DNA of 64,000 nt from JALYLC01 sp963743275 (GTDB lineage: Bacteria; Actinomycetota; Thermoleophilia; Gaiellales; JALYLC01). The stretch's first letter is position 1. Each line of letters starts with the position of its first letter. The stretch lies in the NCBI GenBank assembly GCA_963743275.1, contig CAVUPB010000004.1, positions 1 to 64,000 of the forward strand, given 5' to 3'. Both the position numbers and the translations under genes were made by a program. Positions 1 to 7,814 of the stretch are shown here, piece by piece. The notes beneath the pieces are model-generated. The model was not told the DNA's origin, did not search any database, and saw nothing but the letters and a program-made list of their open reading frames with translations.

Positions 1-120
1 AGCTCGCGATCGTCGCCTACCTCGGCTGGTACAACCGACGACCGCCTGCACGAAGCACTCGACGACATGCCGCCCGCCGAGTACGAAGCACTGGCCACGA
101 CCGAGACCCTGCGAGACTAA
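1..120 (+). pseudogene. IS3-family transposase OrfB, 3' fragment, frameshifted
   Basis: Two overlapping frames together give the typical C-terminus of an IS3-type DDE integrase. The first frame ends in YLGWYN-R-R and the next continues RLHEALDDMPPAEYEAL to a TAA at 118-120. Joining them requires skipping one base near 41-43 (the family consensus is WYN-x-RRLHEAL). The gene starts outside the window. The 60 bases after the stop (GGTCTCCGTGGAACC near 151-165 and CGGCTCA near 172-178) resemble the right terminal inverted repeat of such elements, but the left end is not visible. The break may be real decay or a one-base assembly error. Confidence 0.7.
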
Positions 121-180
121 CCACCCCGAACCCCGAGACCCACAAAACCCGGTCTCCGTGGAACCCAGTACGGCTCAGAT

Positions 181-852
181 TCAGTCTGCAGAGTCGCGCT
201 CGCCTGGCTGTACGAGGCCGGTCTCGTAGGCGAGCACGACTGCTTGGACGCGGTCTCGCAGGCTGAGTTTGGCCAGCACGCGCTTGACGTGGGTCTTCAC
301 GGTCGCCTCTCCGATGTAGAGCTGCGAGGCGATCTCGGAGTTGGAGCTTCCCCTGGCGATCAGCTTGAGCACCTCGAGCTCGCGGCCGGTCAGCTCGGCC
401 AGCGCAGGCTCCTGGGCAGGCAGCGGACGGCGGGCGAACTCGGCGATCATCCGCCGCGTGACGCCTGGCGACAGCAGGGCATCACCCGCCGCGACCACCC
501 TGATGGCATCCGCCAGCTGCGTCGCGGGGGCGTCCTTCAAGAGAAAGCCGCTCGCGCCGGCGCGTAGCGCGTCGTACACGTACTCGTCGAGATCGAACGT
601 CGTCAGCATTAACACGCGTGGCGGCTGAGGTGTCAATCGGCCGAGGCGGCGGGTTGCCTCGATCCCATCCACGCCGGGCATCCGCACATCCATCAGCACG
701 ACGTCCGGCCGCAACCTCGCCGCCTCGTCGACGGCCCTGGAGCCGTCGCTTGCCTCGCCCACCACGTCCAGGTCCGGCTCGGCGCTGAGGATCAGGCGAA
801 AGCCGGTGCGCATCAGTTCCTGGTCGTCAGCCAGCAGCACGCGGATGCTCAT
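181..852 (-). CDS. NarL/FixJ-type response regulator
   Basis: 223 residues. The N-terminal receiver domain (about 1-120) has the acidic pair D9-D10, the phospho-acceptor D55 in LMDVRMPG, T85 in LTTF and K106 in FLLKD. A LuxR-type helix-turn-helix follows (about 150-212) with ELTGRELEVLKLIARG and the recognition region TVKTHVKRVLAKL. It overlaps the 3' end of the upstream histidine kinase gene by 4 bp, so the two are one operon and cognate partners. It probably activates transcription in response to an unknown envelope or environmental signal. No target can be inferred from neighbours, because the flanking genes are a transposase remnant and an unrelated membrane protein. The family assignment is secure. 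Confidence 0.95.
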   Translation of the reverse strand: MSIRVLLADDQELMRTGFRLILSAEPDLDVVGEASDGSRAVDEAARLRPDVVLMDVRMPGVDGIEATRRLGRLTPQPPRVLMLTTFDLDEYVYDALRAGASGFLLKDAPATQLADAIRVVAAGDALLSPGVTRRMIAEFARRPLPAQEPALAELTGRELEVLKLIARGSSNSEIASQLYIGEATVKTHVKRVLAKLSLRDRVQAVVLAYETGLVQPGERDSAD

Positions 853-2024
853 GCCTTCGATCCCAGCGGCAGGTGCGCGTGGACGACGTAACCGCCGTCC
901 TCGCCCCGACCCGTCGACAGCTCCCCGCCGTACAGCGCCACCCGCTCGCGCATGCCGACGAGTCCCTGACCGGAACCCTCGCTGCCACCGTTTCCCCGGC
1001 CCTCGCCGTCGTCGGAGACCTCGAGCTCAAGCCCGACCGGGGTGTAACGCACCAGGACGCGGGCGCGCGCAGGCCCGGCATGCTTGAGTGCGTTCGTCAG
1101 CCCCTCCTGCACGATCCGGTAAGCCGACAGGTCGACACCCTGAGGCAACGCACTCGGCGGGCCCTCGACCACAAGCTCGACGGGCAGCCCGGCGTTGCGT
1201 ACCTGGTCGACCAGCTCGTCCAGGTATCTCAGGCTCGGCTGCGGTGCCAGCGAAACTTCGCCGTCGAGGCTGCGCAGCAGCCCCAGGAGACGACGTAGCT
1301 CGGTCAGCGCCTGGCGCCCCGTCGTCTCGATCGAGTTCAACAGCTCGCGAGTCGATGGTTCATCGCCTACCAGCACGCGCTCCGCCGCCTGTGCCTGGAC
1401 CACGATCACGCTGACGCTGTGAGCGACCACGTCGTGCAACTCGCGCGCGATCCTGGCGCGCTCCTCTGCGGCGGCGATGCGCAGCCTCTCCTCGCGATCG
1501 AGCTCGAGCTCGGCCGCGCGGGCGCGCAATCTGCGCATCTCGATCCGCCGCCTTTGCACCTCGCGGCCGACCTGCCACGCCACCGCGAGCAGGGCCCACA
1601 CCCCGGGCCGCGCACCTCCGACCGGCTGAAATACGCCGCCGGAGAGAATGTCGATGGCGGCGACCGCCGCCAGCCCGAGCACGACTGCCCCCACGGAACG
1701 GCGCCCGGACCCGTGAGCGCCAACGCTGTAGAACGCGACACCGAACGCGATCAAGAGCGTGAGCGGAACGCCGCGATTCTGGCTGATCAGGAGCATGGCG
1801 GCGATGAAGGCCGCGAGCATCGCCGCCAGTACGACCACGGGCACCCGCCGCCGCCACGCCAGCGGTGTGACGAGCAACGCCCCGACGAGTGCGAGTGTGC
1901 CGCGCCCGCCGTGCACCGCGAGGCCGGCCGGGGCATCGAACGTGATCTCGAACTCGATTCCGGCAAGCAGCGCCAGCGTCAGCGCCCAGTCTCCCCAGCG
2001 CTCGATGCGGGCTCGAACTGCCAC
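849..2024 (-). CDS. Sensor histidine kinase (HisKA_3 type)
   Basis: 391 residues. The N-terminal half carries several hydrophobic membrane segments (roughly 15-30, 43-56, 62-80, 87-102, 112-130, 142-152) without a large extracellular loop, so the signal is probably sensed in or near the membrane. A short coiled coil (155-190) leads to the HisKA_3 dimerisation box ERARIARELHDVVAHSVSV with phospho-acceptor H197. The HATPase domain follows, with a DDGEG...GQGLVGMRERV nucleotide-binding region (about 335-370). It is the first gene of the pair with the response regulator, whose start overlaps its stop. This architecture is common in actinobacteria for DesK/NarX-like kinases. The stimulus is unknown. 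Confidence 0.94.
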   Translation of the reverse strand: MAVRARIERWGDWALTLALLAGIEFEITFDAPAGLAVHGGRGTLALVGALLVTPLAWRRRVPVVVLAAMLAAFIAAMLLISQNRGVPLTLLIAFGVAFYSVGAHGSGRRSVGAVVLGLAAVAAIDILSGGVFQPVGGARPGVWALLAVAWQVGREVQRRRIEMRRLRARAAELELDREERLRIAAAEERARIARELHDVVAHSVSVIVVQAQAAERVLVGDEPSTRELLNSIETTGRQALTELRRLLGLLRSLDGEVSLAPQPSLRYLDELVDQVRNAGLPVELVVEGPPSALPQGVDLSAYRIVQEGLTNALKHAGPARARVLVRYTPVGLELEVSDDGEGRGNGGSEGSGQGLVGMRERVALYGGELSTGRGEDGGYVVHAHLPLGSKA

Positions 2025-2188
2025 GTGACCACCGTACTCCGCCGCGGGGCCGGGCGCATCATCCTGGCAGATGACCTCCAGCGTGCGTCATTCATCCCGA
2101 GAGGTGACACGGAAGCTCCCGCGGGGCGACGACAGGGCACGGGTCGCCGCCTAGCCTCGGCTCCAACATCGAGCGAACAGGAGGAACC

Positions 2189-2770
2189 GTGAACACCAGA
2201 ACATCTGCCAAGGTCGGAGCCGCGTGCGGGATCGCATCCCCACTGGCACTGATCGCAGGCCGCAGCAGCGCCTTCATGCTCGCCGCGTTCGGGCTTGCGC
2301 TGTTCGTCCCCTTCCTCGCCTACGTCTGCAATCTGCTGCGTAAAGCCGAGGCCGACGGCGGGTGGTTGGCATGCGCCGCGTTCGGTGCGGGCCTGATGGG
2401 CATGACCCTCAAGCTCTTCAGCGTCGTGCCCGAAATCGCCTACAAAGACATCCCCACTGGAAGCAGCGCCCACCACGCACTCGAAGGACTGGCAAACGGC
2501 GCCACCATCGCCTCGCTCTATCCCTTTGCCATCTTCACGGCCATCGTCGCCCTGCAATCGCTGCGCACCGACGCGCTTCCACACTGGCTCGGAGCCCTCG
2601 CCGCCCTCACCACAGTGGCACTGCTCGTCAACGGCAGCTTCAAGCACGCCGCGACCGTGCCGGCTCTGCTCATGTTCATCGTGTGGACGCTCGTCGCCGG
2701 AGTCACGCTCTTCATCCACGAGCTACGACTGCAACCTCTGCGGAGCAGCGAGCCGCTCGCGACCAGTTAG
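2189..2770 (+). CDS. Small multi-spanning membrane protein (DUF4386-like)
   Basis: 193 residues starting at a GTG preceded by a strong AGGAGG (about 2178-2183). The protein has about six hydrophobic segments (around 8-23, 28-48, 60-78, 108-125, 131-148, 154-175) and few charged residues between them. The pattern MNTRTSAKVGAACGIASPLAL and the loop with conserved-looking acidic and histidine residues resemble DUF4386-type integral membrane proteins, but I am not certain of the family. It diverges from the kinase gene across a 164-bp region that must hold both promoters, so control by the adjacent response regulator is possible but unproven. Function unknown. Confidence 0.75.
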   Translation: MNTRTSAKVGAACGIASPLALIAGRSSAFMLAAFGLALFVPFLAYVCNLLRKAEADGGWLACAAFGAGLMGMTLKLFSVVPEIAYKDIPTGSSAHHALEGLANGATIASLYPFAIFTAIVALQSLRTDALPHWLGALAALTTVALLVNGSFKHAATVPALLMFIVWTLVAGVTLFIHELRLQPLRSSEPLATS

Positions 2771-3061
2771 GCGTTCTCACTGATCGATCCCGAGTGCCGG
2801 CTGCTGTCGACTCCCACACAGATGCTCACTACCCCAGTGCGGGGACTCCGAGAGGCGTCTACTCGACCCTGTGAAGGCGACCCCAAGGGGACGATCCGCA
2901 GGTTCGCCGACGCACCGCAGCGTGCGCTCATTCCCACCAGGAATCGCGATCGTCGCCGCAGCGCCTTGTGCGACCACTCGCTTGGCCGATAGGGTGTCGG
3001 CATCGATCGGCGAGATCCGCCCGATCCCGAGAAGCGCGACGCGCGGCAGCAACGCGACGCC

Positions 3062-3304
3062 GTGCCCGCACCACCGCTGCGAACACGGGACGCAGCAGCA
3101 GGCGGCCAGCCGAGAGCGCGCGAGTCCCTTGCGCTGTCCGTCGAGCAGGCCGCCGCGGCGATCGGTGTGGCGCGCTCGACGTTCTACGTTCTCGTGCTCC
3201 CCGAGCTACGCGTAGTGCGAATCGGCCGTCGCGTCGTCGTGCCGCGGCGAGAGCTCGAGCGGTGGCTCGAGAGGTCGGCCGCTATCCTCCCCCGCCATGC
3301 GTGA
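3062..3304 (+). CDS. Excisionase-like helix-turn-helix protein
   Basis: 80 residues from a GTG start; the exact start is uncertain because the first 25 residues look unstructured. The core LSVEQAAAAIGVARSTFYVL followed by VVRIGRRVVVPRRELERWLER matches the MerR-like winged-helix fold of small excisionase/DNA-binding proteins (HTH_17 type): recognition helix, then a beta-wing with the typical RIGR..V.R.EL pattern. The 3' end overlaps the integrase start by 8 bp, so both are translated from one message. In integrative elements such proteins set recombination directionality, which is the likely role here. Confidence 0.75.
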   Translation: MPAPPLRTRDAAAGGQPRARESLALSVEQAAAAIGVARSTFYVLVLPELRVVRIGRRVVVPRRELERWLERSAAILPRHA

Positions 3305-4412
3305 GCCCGGAATCCGCCGAGTCGACCACGCAACGCAGCTCCCCTGGATCGCCGAGGCCTACGACGGCCGGACGCAACGCAGGAGACGCAAGCAGTTCCG
3401 GACCCTCGCTGAGGCTCGCGTATGGCGCCAGGAGATGCAAACGGCCATCCGGAAGGGCGAAGTGCGGGTCACGGTCGCGCCGACGCTCCGGGACGCCTGC
3501 GCGGATCTCGTCGACGGCATGCGCAGCGGCGCGATCCCGGCGCGCGGCGGCCATCCCTACCGGGCCGCGGTCGTGCGGAAGTACGAATCCACGCTGCGCA
3601 CCTACGTCCTCGACGACCTCGGAGCGCGCCGCGTAAACGACATCACCCACGTCGACCTCCTCGACCACGCCGACCGGCTGCGCGCTCGCGGCCTGGCGCC
3701 CAACACCGTGCGACGCGCGTTCGACCCTCTCCGCGTCGTCATGCGTCGAGCCGTTCAGCGTGGATGGATCGGGGCGAACCCGTGCGCCGGCCTCGATCTC
3801 CCCACGGGCATGGTCAAGCCGCGTGAGCGCGTGCTCGACCCCGCCGAGATCGCGCAGATGATCGACGCGCTCACGGATATCCGCGACCGCGCGCTGTGGG
3901 CCGCGGCATTTCACGCCGGGATGCGCTTCGGCGAGCTACGCGCCCTGCGGTGGGAGCACGTCGACCTCCCGGCGAGCAGGCTGCACGTCCGCGAATCGAT
4001 GGACGACAAGAAGGCCATCACACCGCCCAAGACCAAGGCAGGCGTGCGCACGCTCCCGATCACGCTGCATCTCCGCAAGCCGCTACTCGCGCTGCGCGCC
4101 GAGCGTGACGGCGACCCAGCGGCCTTCGTGTTCGGCGATGCGAAGGGCCGGCCCTTCGCGAACTACAGCACGACTCGCAAGGCTCACAAGCAGTGGCTCG
4201 CCGCCGGCCTCGATCCCGTGACACTGCACGAGGCACGACACGCCTGCATCACCATCTGGGCGCAGGCCATCGCGAACCCGAAGCGCGTCCAGGCGCTCGC
4301 CGGACACGCCTCGATCACGATGACCCTCGACCGCTACGGCAAGCACATGGCGCTCGGCACCGACGAGGCCGCCGCGGAAGTCACGCGGTTCCTCGAGCAG
4401 CACGGCGGATAG
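3297..4412 (+). CDS. Tyrosine recombinase / integrase
   Basis: 371 residues. An N-terminal arm-binding region (about 1-60, with the R-x-R-R-R-K-Q-F pattern) is followed by a SAM-like core-binding domain (about 65-165) and the catalytic domain (about 180-365). Catalytic residues are visible: Arg in HAGMRFGELRALRW, Lys in the KTKAGVRT beta-hairpin, His-x-x-Arg in LHEARHACIT, His in LAGHASITM and the nucleophile Tyr in LDRYGKH. All five boxes are present, so the enzyme looks active. It is translationally coupled to the excisionase-like gene and lies about 1 kb from tRNA-Leu, a typical integration target, with the toxin-antitoxin pair between. It probably integrates the element of which this 5-kb stretch is one end. 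Confidence 0.93.
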   Translation: MREPGIRRVDHATQLPWIAEAYDGRTQRRRRKQFRTLAEARVWRQEMQTAIRKGEVRVTVAPTLRDACADLVDGMRSGAIPARGGHPYRAAVVRKYESTLRTYVLDDLGARRVNDITHVDLLDHADRLRARGLAPNTVRRAFDPLRVVMRRAVQRGWIGANPCAGLDLPTGMVKPRERVLDPAEIAQMIDALTDIRDRALWAAAFHAGMRFGELRALRWEHVDLPASRLHVRESMDDKKAITPPKTKAGVRTLPITLHLRKPLLALRAERDGDPAAFVFGDAKGRPFANYSTTRKAHKQWLAAGLDPVTLHEARHACITIWAQAIANPKRVQALAGHASITMTLDRYGKHMALGTDEAAAEVTRFLEQHGG

Positions 4413-4423
4413 CCGCGTCGCGC

Positions 4424-4831
4424 TTATCCGACGGTAGCCAGCGTGAGCTGACCGCCGCGGACGGCGCGGCCGCCCTTCGGCGACTTCAACAGGCGAGGAG
4501 GCTTTCCGGCGGGCGTGATGTCGATTGCGAATTCAATCTCGAGAGCATTTGCGAGCCTCTTGAGCGTCGAGATGCTCGGCTCGTGCTCTCCACTCTCGAT
4601 CGTCGCGACGCGCGGCTGAGAAACCCCGATCATCCGCCCGAACGCCACCTGCGAGAGCCCATGCTCGGTCCGGAACGCGAGTACCCGTAGAGCCACCTCG
4701 CGAGCGAGTGCAGTCTCCTCCCAAGCAATGCGCAACTCGTCGTCCGCCTCCAGGCTTTCCTGAAGGGAGTCGTCCCACGTCTTGAGTTCGCTTAGCTTCA
4801 CCGCGTGCTCCTTCCGAGCCGTGCTTGACAT
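4424..4831 (-). CDS. HigA-like antitoxin (Xre-type HTH)
   Basis: 135 residues. The N-terminal 50 residues (KLSELKTWDDSLQESLEADDELRIAWEETAL) are acidic and probably form the toxin-wrapping part. The XRE helix-turn-helix (about 55-110) reads RTEHGLSQVAFGRMIGVSQPRVATIESG. The gene lies 71 bp downstream of and on the same strand as a RelE/HigB-like toxin, giving the toxin-first order typical of HigBA modules. Such antitoxins neutralise the mRNA interferase and repress their own promoter. Its convergent orientation with the integrase and closeness to tRNA-Leu fit a stabilisation module of an integrated element. Confidence 0.88.
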   Translation of the reverse strand: MSSTARKEHAVKLSELKTWDDSLQESLEADDELRIAWEETALAREVALRVLAFRTEHGLSQVAFGRMIGVSQPRVATIESGEHEPSISTLKRLANALEIEFAIDITPAGKPPRLLKSPKGGRAVRGGQLTLATVG

Positions 4832-4902
4832 GCGCTCGTCAAGCTAGGCGGAATCATAACACCGGTAGAATAGCTCCGGACGATCTCTCCCCTCGATTCA
4901 CG

Positions 4903-5343
4903 CTAGGAGACCGTGATCTCAGCGGCTCGAGCAGCCGCGCTCGCAACCCCTGCATCGAATCCTCTGCGATCGGCCTGCGCCTCGGGAGCAATGGCGAGGA
5001 TGACGAAGATGCCGCCGATACGAAAGTAGAGCGGCCGCGTCGGGCTACTCCCACGCCTTGGACGGAGCTCACGCAGGCTCGCGCTCTTCGCAACGGCGCC
5101 CTGGACAGCAGAGGAATGCGGATACCCGAGCCTCGGCCCAACCGCCTTGAGCTTCTCCACCACGCCGGCCACGGCCTTCCACTCGTCCTGATCCCGCTGC
5201 CTGAGCGCCGCCAGCTCTGCATCGGCGTCCGGGTGCAGGACGACGACGCTCGGCGGCCCGACCGGAGCGTTCTTGAACGCGACAACCACGCGAACATCGG
5301 CCGCGGCCTTGGGCCGTCCTGCCCGCTGGCGTTTCCGCTCCAT
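4903..5343 (-). CDS. HigB/RelE-like toxin (Gp49 family)
   Basis: 146 residues as drawn. The family core starts near residue 32 (VVVLHPDADAELAAL), runs through a helical pair (DQDEWKAVAGVVEKLKAVGPRLGYPHSS), the strand SLRELRPRRGSS with basic residues, and LYFRIGGIFVILAIAPEAQADRRGFDAGV. This order of helix pair, L-R-E-L-R-P strand and final F-V-I-L strand is that of phage Gp49/HigB-like mRNA interferases. The first 30 residues (MERKRQRAGRPK...) are basic and not part of the fold, so a downstream start is possible. It pairs with the Xre antitoxin downstream. Predicted activity: ribosome-dependent mRNA cleavage. Confidence 0.85.
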   Translation of the reverse strand: MERKRQRAGRPKAAADVRVVVAFKNAPVGPPSVVVLHPDADAELAALRQRDQDEWKAVAGVVEKLKAVGPRLGYPHSSAVQGAVAKSASLRELRPRRGSSPTRPLYFRIGGIFVILAIAPEAQADRRGFDAGVASAAARAAEITVS

Positions 5344-5365
5344 CGCGGGCGGAGTCTAGGCCGCA

Positions 5366-5395
5366 CTGTCCCTGAGACTGTCCCTGACGAGTCAG
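5366..5395. promoter_or_regulatory. Repeats and palindrome upstream of the toxin gene (candidate operator)
   Basis: Directly upstream of the toxin start are two direct copies of CTGTCCCTGA (5366-5375 and 5378-5387). The second runs into the palindrome CTGACGAGTCAG (5384-5395, five-base arms around GA). Type II antitoxins normally bind inverted repeats in exactly this position, so this is a candidate autoregulatory operator. It also lies only about 30 bp from the tRNA-Leu 3' end and could instead be recombinase-binding DNA. Confidence 0.5.
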
Positions 5396-5423
5396 AAAGT
5401 GGCTATTTGCAGGGAGAAATGCA

Positions 5424-5507
5424 TGCGGATGAGAGGACTTGAACCTCCACGACCTTACGGCCACACGGACCTGAACCGTGCGCGTCTACCAGTTCCGCCA
5501 CATCCGC
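5424..5507 (-). tRNA. tRNA-Leu (anticodon CAG)
   Basis: 84 nt with a full cloverleaf on the minus strand. The acceptor stem GCGGATG pairs with CATCCGC, the discriminator base is A, and the D-arm is GGCGGAACTGGTAGACGC. The anticodon stem CACGG/CCGTG encloses the loop TTCAGGT (anticodon CAG). The long variable arm typical of class II tRNAs and a T-arm with GGTTCAAGTCC follow. CCA is not encoded. Its 3' end faces the integrase/toxin-antitoxin region, the usual geometry for an element integrated into a tRNA 3' end. I could not find a second copy of the 3' end within the first 5 kb. Confidence 0.95.
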
Positions 5508-5546
5508 GGGCCGCAAGAGCATAGCGCGGCACCGCGGGCAGGCGGC

Positions 5547-6797
5547 TCAGCTGCGCGCGATCTCGCCGAGCGCCTCCAGCGTCCGATCGACCTCTGCCTC
5601 GGTGGTGTAGCGGAGGAAGCCGAGGCGGGTCGCGCCGCCGTGGCCCTCGAGGCCGAGGCGGTCCATGATGCCGAGCGCGTAGTAGTTGCCGTCCCAGCCG
5701 AGGATGCCGCGCTCGGCGAGCTGCTCGCAGACCTGGCGCGGGGTGATGCCCGGCAGCGTGAACGTGAAGGTGGGCGTGCGCTCGCCCGCGCGCGCGGGGT
5801 CGGTGATGCCGTAGAGCGTCATGCCGGGGATCTCGGCCAGGCCGTCGAGCATCTTGGCCGTCAGGGCGGTCTCGTACGCGACGATCTCGCGGTAGGCGGA
5901 GTCGAGCTTCGCGCGGCGGTCGGCGCCCTCGCCGAAGGACGCGATGAAGTCGATCGCCGCCTGCACGCCTGCGAGCGCCTCGTGGCTCATCGTGCCCGTC
6001 TCGAAGCGGTGCCCCGCCGGCGTCTGGCTGGCCGGGCGCACGCGGTCGGCGGGCCAGGCCTCGAGCAGCTCCCTGCGCGCGAAGCCGAGGCCCTGGTGGG
6101 GGCCGAAGTACTTGTAGGGCGAGCACAGCAGCACGTCGGCGCCCAGCGCCTTCACGTCGATGCGGCGGTGCGCGGCGTAGTGCACGCAGTCCATCCAGGC
6201 GAGCGCGCCGACCGAGTGCGCGATGTCGGAGAGCGCACGGGCGTCGGGCATCGTGCCGACGGCGTTCGAGGCCAGCGTGAACGCGCACACCTTGGTGCGC
6301 GGGCCGACGGCCGCCTGGAGCGCGGCGGGCTCGACCTGCAGGTCGCCGTCGCGCACGTCCGCGACGCGCACGACGAGGTCGTGGTCCTGCGCGCACAGCA
6401 GCCACGGGCTGACGTTCGCGTCGTGGTCGAGCGCCGTGACGACGATTTCGTCGCCCGGCTCGAGGGTGCGGCAGAACGAGTGCACGAGGTTGAAGTTGAT
6501 CGTCGTCATGTTGGGCCCGAAGATCGTCTCCTCGGGCGTGCAGCAGAGGAAGTCGGCGGCGGCCACGCGCGTCGCGTCGACCAGCTCGGTCGTCTCCTGG
6601 CTCGTCACGAACGCCCCGTCGATGTTCGCGTTCGAGTGCCGCAGATACCCGGCCATCGCGTCGATCACGACATCCGGCACCTGCGCGCCGCCCGGGCCGT
6701 CGAGGAAGACGAGCGGCCGGCCGTCGGCTCCCGTGCGGGAAAGCGACGAGAAGCTGCGGCGGATGGCGTCGGTGTCGGGCAACGGGAACTCCTCCAT
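5547..6797 (-). CDS. Class V aminotransferase, cysteine desulfurase-like (TIGR01976-type)
   Basis: 416 residues from the ATG at 6795-6797; a much longer open frame upstream is only a shadow over glpX. It is a fold-type I PLP enzyme: the N-terminal FLDGPGGAQVP loop, the cofactor-stacking region near ALDHDANVSPW, Asp in ALAWMDCVHYAAH, and the Schiff-base lysine in SPYKYFGPHQG, where the K-Y-F-G-P-H signature marks the CsdA/SufS-like subfamily of unknown substrate. The catalytic cysteine loop of true SufS enzymes is not obvious, so sulfur mobilisation is only one possibility. It diverges from glpX with just 30 bp between starts, leaving almost no room for two separate promoters. Confidence 0.88.
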   Translation of the reverse strand: MEEFPLPDTDAIRRSFSSLSRTGADGRPLVFLDGPGGAQVPDVVIDAMAGYLRHSNANIDGAFVTSQETTELVDATRVAAADFLCCTPEETIFGPNMTTINFNLVHSFCRTLEPGDEIVVTALDHDANVSPWLLCAQDHDLVVRVADVRDGDLQVEPAALQAAVGPRTKVCAFTLASNAVGTMPDARALSDIAHSVGALAWMDCVHYAAHRRIDVKALGADVLLCSPYKYFGPHQGLGFARRELLEAWPADRVRPASQTPAGHRFETGTMSHEALAGVQAAIDFIASFGEGADRRAKLDSAYREIVAYETALTAKMLDGLAEIPGMTLYGITDPARAGERTPTFTFTLPGITPRQVCEQLAERGILGWDGNYYALGIMDRLGLEGHGGATRLGFLRYTTEAEVDRTLEALGEIARS

Positions 6798-6827
6798 AGG
6801 GTCGCAGCGCAGGATAGATTGGCGCAC

Positions 6828-7814
6828 ATGACGACGATCCCGGACCGTGACCTCGCGCTCGAGATCGTCCGCGCCACCGAGAGCGGCGCGCTCGCGGCGT
6901 CGCGGATGGTCGGGCGCGGCGACAAGATCGCAGCCGACCAGGCCGCGGTCGACGGCATGCGCGCACTCTTCGACACCGTCGCCATGGACGGCGTCGTCGT
7001 GATCGGCGAGGGCGAGAAGGACGAAGCGCCGATGCTCTACAACGGCGAGAAGGTCGGCGACGGGACGGGGCCGAAGGTGGACATCGCCGTCGACCCGCTC
7101 GAGGGCACGACGCTCGCCGCGAAGGGCATGCCGAACGCGCTCTCGGTCGTGGCCATCTCGGCGCGCGGCTCGATGTTCGACCCCGGCCCCTGCGTCTACA
7201 TGGAGAAGCTCGCGGGCGGCCCGGATCTGATGGACACGCTCTCGCTGACCGATCCGATCGAGGACGTCCTCGAGCGCGTCGCGAAGCGCCGCAGCGTCGC
7301 GATCGGCGACCTCATGGTGGTGGTGCTCGACCGCCCGCGCCACCAGGAGATGATCGACCGCATCCGCGCCGCCGGTGCGCGCATCCGCCTGATCTCCGAC
7401 GGCGACGTCTCGGGCGCCCTGCTCGCGGTCATGCCCGACACGGGCGTCGACCTGCTGTGGGGCATCGGCGGCACGCCCGAGGGCGTGCTCTCGGCCGCCG
7501 CCATCCGCTGCGTCGGCGGCTCGCTGCTCGGCCGCCTGTGGCCGCGTGACGAGGCCGAGGCCGAGCTCGCCCGCGCGGCGGGCTACGACGTCGAGCGCGT
7601 GCTCACGACCGAGGACCTGGTCGCGAGCGAGGACTGCTTCTTCGCCGCCACGGGCGTGACCGACGGCGATCTCGTGCGCGGCGTGCGCTTCGACGCCACG
7701 GGCGCGACGACGGAGTCGCTCGTGATGCGCGGCCGCTCGGGCACGATCCGCAGGGTGAACGCGCACCACCACCGCGCCAAGCTGCGCGCCCTCATGGGCG
7801 ATCGCTACGGATGA
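6828..7814 (+). CDS. glpX: Class II fructose-1,6-bisphosphatase (GlpX)
   Basis: 328 residues. It hydrolyses fructose 1,6-bisphosphate to fructose 6-phosphate in gluconeogenesis. Family markers are GEGEKDEAPMLYNGE (metal site), the signature VDPLEGTTLAAKG, YMEKLAGGP, SDGDVSGAL and WGIGGTPEGVLSAAAI. The chosen ATG at 6828 begins the conserved stretch DLALEIVRATESGALAASR; the long in-frame extension upstream is antisense to the aminotransferase and is rejected. The stop overlaps the start of the next gene (ATGA), so it leads a plus-strand operon running to 12219. GlpX is the usual FBPase of actinobacteria. Confidence 0.97.
   Translation: MTTIPDRDLALEIVRATESGALAASRMVGRGDKIAADQAAVDGMRALFDTVAMDGVVVIGEGEKDEAPMLYNGEKVGDGTGPKVDIAVDPLEGTTLAAKGMPNALSVVAISARGSMFDPGPCVYMEKLAGGPDLMDTLSLTDPIEDVLERVAKRRSVAIGDLMVVVLDRPRHQEMIDRIRAAGARIRLISDGDVSGALLAVMPDTGVDLLWGIGGTPEGVLSAAAIRCVGGSLLGRLWPRDEAEAELARAAGYDVERVLTTEDLVASEDCFFAATGVTDGDLVRGVRFDATGATTESLVMRGRSGTIRRVNAHHHRAKLRALMGDRYG

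Noticed and set aside
1..5423. Second copy of the tRNA-Leu 3' end as the left attachment site
   Set aside because: I scanned for the 3' segment of tRNA-Leu in both orientations in the first 5.4 kb and did not find one; the left end is probably outside the window.
5478..6827. Long N-terminal extension of glpX on the plus strand
   Set aside because: Antisense to a well-supported aminotransferase; residue composition is Arg/Ala/Gly-rich shadow, and glpX homology begins exactly at the ATG at 6828.
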